From positions 124,001 through 188,000 of the forward strand of contig CAKZWF010000006.1 in the NCBI GenBank assembly GCA_937921865.1: 64,000 nt of DNA, in the 5' to 3' direction. Of this stretch, positions 62,513 to 64,000 are shown one piece after another (position 1 is the first letter of the stretch; each line of letters begins with the position of its first letter). The translations under genes were made by a program, and so were the position numbers. The stretch is from an uncultured Pseudomonadales bacterium (GTDB taxonomy: Bacteria; Pseudomonadota; Gammaproteobacteria; Pseudomonadales; Azotimanducaceae). The notes beneath the pieces were generated by a model. It did no database searches and was not told the DNA's origin. It saw nothing but the letters and a program-made list of their open reading frames with translations.

Positions 62513-64000
62513 ATGCAGGAAAGCAGGCAGCACAATAAGCCAGGCAGCGTTGCTGTCACGCGCTCAGGATTCATTGAAGAATTTCTGAACCAGCTGCCGC
62601 GTCGAAAAAAACAAGCCATCGCATTGCTGGCTGATTGCATTGCGCTGCCGGTCGCGTTGTGGACCGCAATTGCGCTGCGCCTGGGCGAATGGACGCCTGA
62701 AGTCAGCCAGTTCTGGCCGGCGTTTGTTGTCAGCGCACTGGTCTGTATTCCTGTGTTTGGCGGTCTCGGGCTCTATCGTCATGTGGTCCGGCATATGGGC
62801 AATCACGCAATGTGGGCGGTCGTCCAGGGTGCGACGATTACTGCCATTGCTATTGCCACCGTGGCCTATATGGTGCCGCTGCGTGGCTTCCCCCGTTCCG
62901 TGCCGATCATTTTCTGGTTGTTGACGCTGGTTTATGTCAGCGGCTCACGATATGCGATCCGAAGTTATTTTCAGTGGTTGCAGGACCGTCTGCATATCCG
63001 CTATTCGGTCATTATTTATGGCGCTGGCAGCAAAGGCGTGGAACTGGCGAAACTGCTGATGCAGCAGGGCGAATATGTGCCGGTAGCTTTTGTCGATGAT
63101 GCTAAAACGCTGCACAAGCGCATGATTCACGGGCTGTATGTCTATGCGCCCCGGGATATGGAAAAGTTGCTGCGCGACACCGATGCCCGGCAGGTCCTCG
63201 TGGCCGTAGACGCCAGTGCAGCAGATGATCGCAGACGCATTTTAGAATTCCTCGAACCGATGGGTGTGCGGGTGCGGCTGATCCCGGATTTTGCCGAGCT
63301 GGTTTCTGGTCAGGAGATGCTGACCAACATTCGTGATGTGGAAATCGAAGACTTGATCGGGCGTCATCAGGTAGCACCGTTGCCGCATCTGCTCGCGGGT
63401 TCGGTGAAAGGTCGCAATGTGATGGTGACCGGGGCAGGCGGATCGATAGGTTCGGAACTGTGCCGGCAGATCATTCGCCAGCAGCCGGGTCTGATCGTGC
63501 TGCTCGATCAGTCGGAGTTCGGGCTGTTTCAGATCCAGCGTGAACTGCTGGCGCTGTGCTCTGCCGAGTCGCTGGAAGTACCTGTTGTGTCGGTGCTCGG
63601 CTCGGTGACCAACTCAACGCTGATGTTGCGAACCCTGACCAGCAACAAAGTTCAGACCCTCTACCATGCGGCGGCCTACAAACACGTGGACCTCGTCGAG
63701 CATAACGTCATCCAGGGTTTGAAAAATAACACCTTCGGCACTCTGCATGCAGCAGAGGCGGCGATGGATGCCGGTGTTACAGACTTTATTCTGATATCCA
63801 CCGACAAAGCCGTCCGAACCTCCAGTGTGATGGGTGCCAGCAAACGACTGGCGGAAATGACCCTGCAGGCACTCCAGGACGTGTCAGAAAATACCCGCTT
63901 TTCGATGGTCCGGTTTGGCAACGTCCTGGGCTCTTCCGGGTCTGTCGTGCCGCTGTTTCTGGATCAGATCAGCCACGGCGGGCCTGTCACCGTCACCCAC
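62513..64000 (+). CDS. WbpM/PglF-type nucleotide-sugar 4,6-dehydratase, 3'-truncated
   Basis: Membrane-bound 4,6-dehydratase that converts UDP-GlcNAc to the 4-keto-6-deoxy sugar, a precursor of many O-antigen and glycoprotein sugars. The 496 visible codons include four N-terminal membrane helices (about 40-145), a CoA-binding-like Rossmann region (IIYGAGSKGVELAKLLMQQG) and the catalytic SDR domain starting at MVTGAGGSIGSELCRQI (about 304-320). YHAAAYKHVDLVE and ISTDKAVRTSSVMGASKR follow; the active site is M-x3-K, the form typical of this family instead of Y-x3-K. The frame runs off the window at SHGGPVTVTH. The start is the ATG at 62513, 80 bases after the WecA-like gene. Confidence 0.93.
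   Translation, partial: MQESRQHNKPGSVAVTRSGFIEEFLNQLPRRKKQAIALLADCIALPVALWTAIALRLGEWTPEVSQFWPAFVVSALVCIPVFGGLGLYRHVVRHMGNHAMWAVVQGATITAIAIATVAYMVPLRGFPRSVPIIFWLLTLVYVSGSRYAIRSYFQWLQDRLHIRYSVIIYGAGSKGVELAKLLMQQGEYVPVAFVDDAKTLHKRMIHGLYVYAPRDMEKLLRDTDARQVLVAVDASAADDRRRILEFLEPMGVRVRLIPDFAELVSGQEMLTNIRDVEIEDLIGRHQVAPLPHLLAGSVKGRNVMVTGAGGSIGSELCRQIIRQQPGLIVLLDQSEFGLFQIQRELLALCSAESLEVPVVSVLGSVTNSTLMLRTLTSNKVQTLYHAAAYKHVDLVEHNVIQGLKNNTFGTLHAAEAAMDAGVTDFILISTDKAVRTSSVMGASKRLAEMTLQALQDVSENTRFSMVRFGNVLGSSGSVVPLFLDQISHGGPVTVTH

Overview
The window is a chromosomal housekeeping segment of a moderately GC-rich gammaproteobacterium. The strongest lineage clue is gene order. From about 44.3 to 57.6 kb the run yciK-ubiG-mtaD / gyrA-serC-pheA-hisC-tyrA-cmk-rpsA-ihfB matches the order I recall from Pseudomonas, but mtnA, mupP and aroA are absent from their usual places. 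No prophage, insertion sequence, CRISPR array, rRNA or tRNA gene was recognised. The species cannot be named from this sequence.

Layout: the 3'-truncated nrdA (minus) is followed by a 900-base gap full of short tandem repeats. Then come glpK and a two-gene c-di-GMP module (a membrane diguanylate cyclase and a PilZ-DUF1631-GGDEF-EAL protein). Next are arginine genes (argF-argD on minus, argG on plus) interleaved with a PatB-type C-S lyase, grxD and rnt. A minus-strand rnf/rsx operon (A, a B-C fusion, D, G, E) ends in nth. metG diverges from mrp-dcd. purM diverges from DUF2066-pgsA-hda-murG-like. serA faces mnmC and a sulfurtransferase. A fatty acid desaturase faces argS, which leads a minus-strand group (cold-shock membrane protein, cyclophilin, pdxJ, SH3 protein, yciB). 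yciO, trpS, scpA, scpB and rluB follow on plus. After the gyrA-to-ihfB cluster come lapA-lapB, a ComEA-like gene, and the start of an O-antigen/polysaccharide locus (glycosyltransferase, epimerase, WecA/WbpL-type transferase, WbpM-type dehydratase cut by the window edge).

Most genes sit in tight operons with ATGA, GTGA or TGATG overlaps, and several use GTG or TTG starts. I moved a number of starts inward from the longest possible frame on the basis of Shine-Dalgarno spacing, overlaps and family length.

The most unusual features are: (1) an Rnf operon in which RnfB is fused to only the ferredoxin tail of RnfC, with no NADH/flavin module in the operon; (2) tandem repeat arrays at three convergent gene junctions, whose units carry the last codons and stop codon of an adjacent gene, one of them separating yciK from a further 79-codon open frame in the same phase; (3) valine in GyrA at the position of E. 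coli Ser83; (4) a Firmicutes-type MurG paralogue translationally coupled to hda; and (5) a membrane-anchored cold-shock-domain protein.
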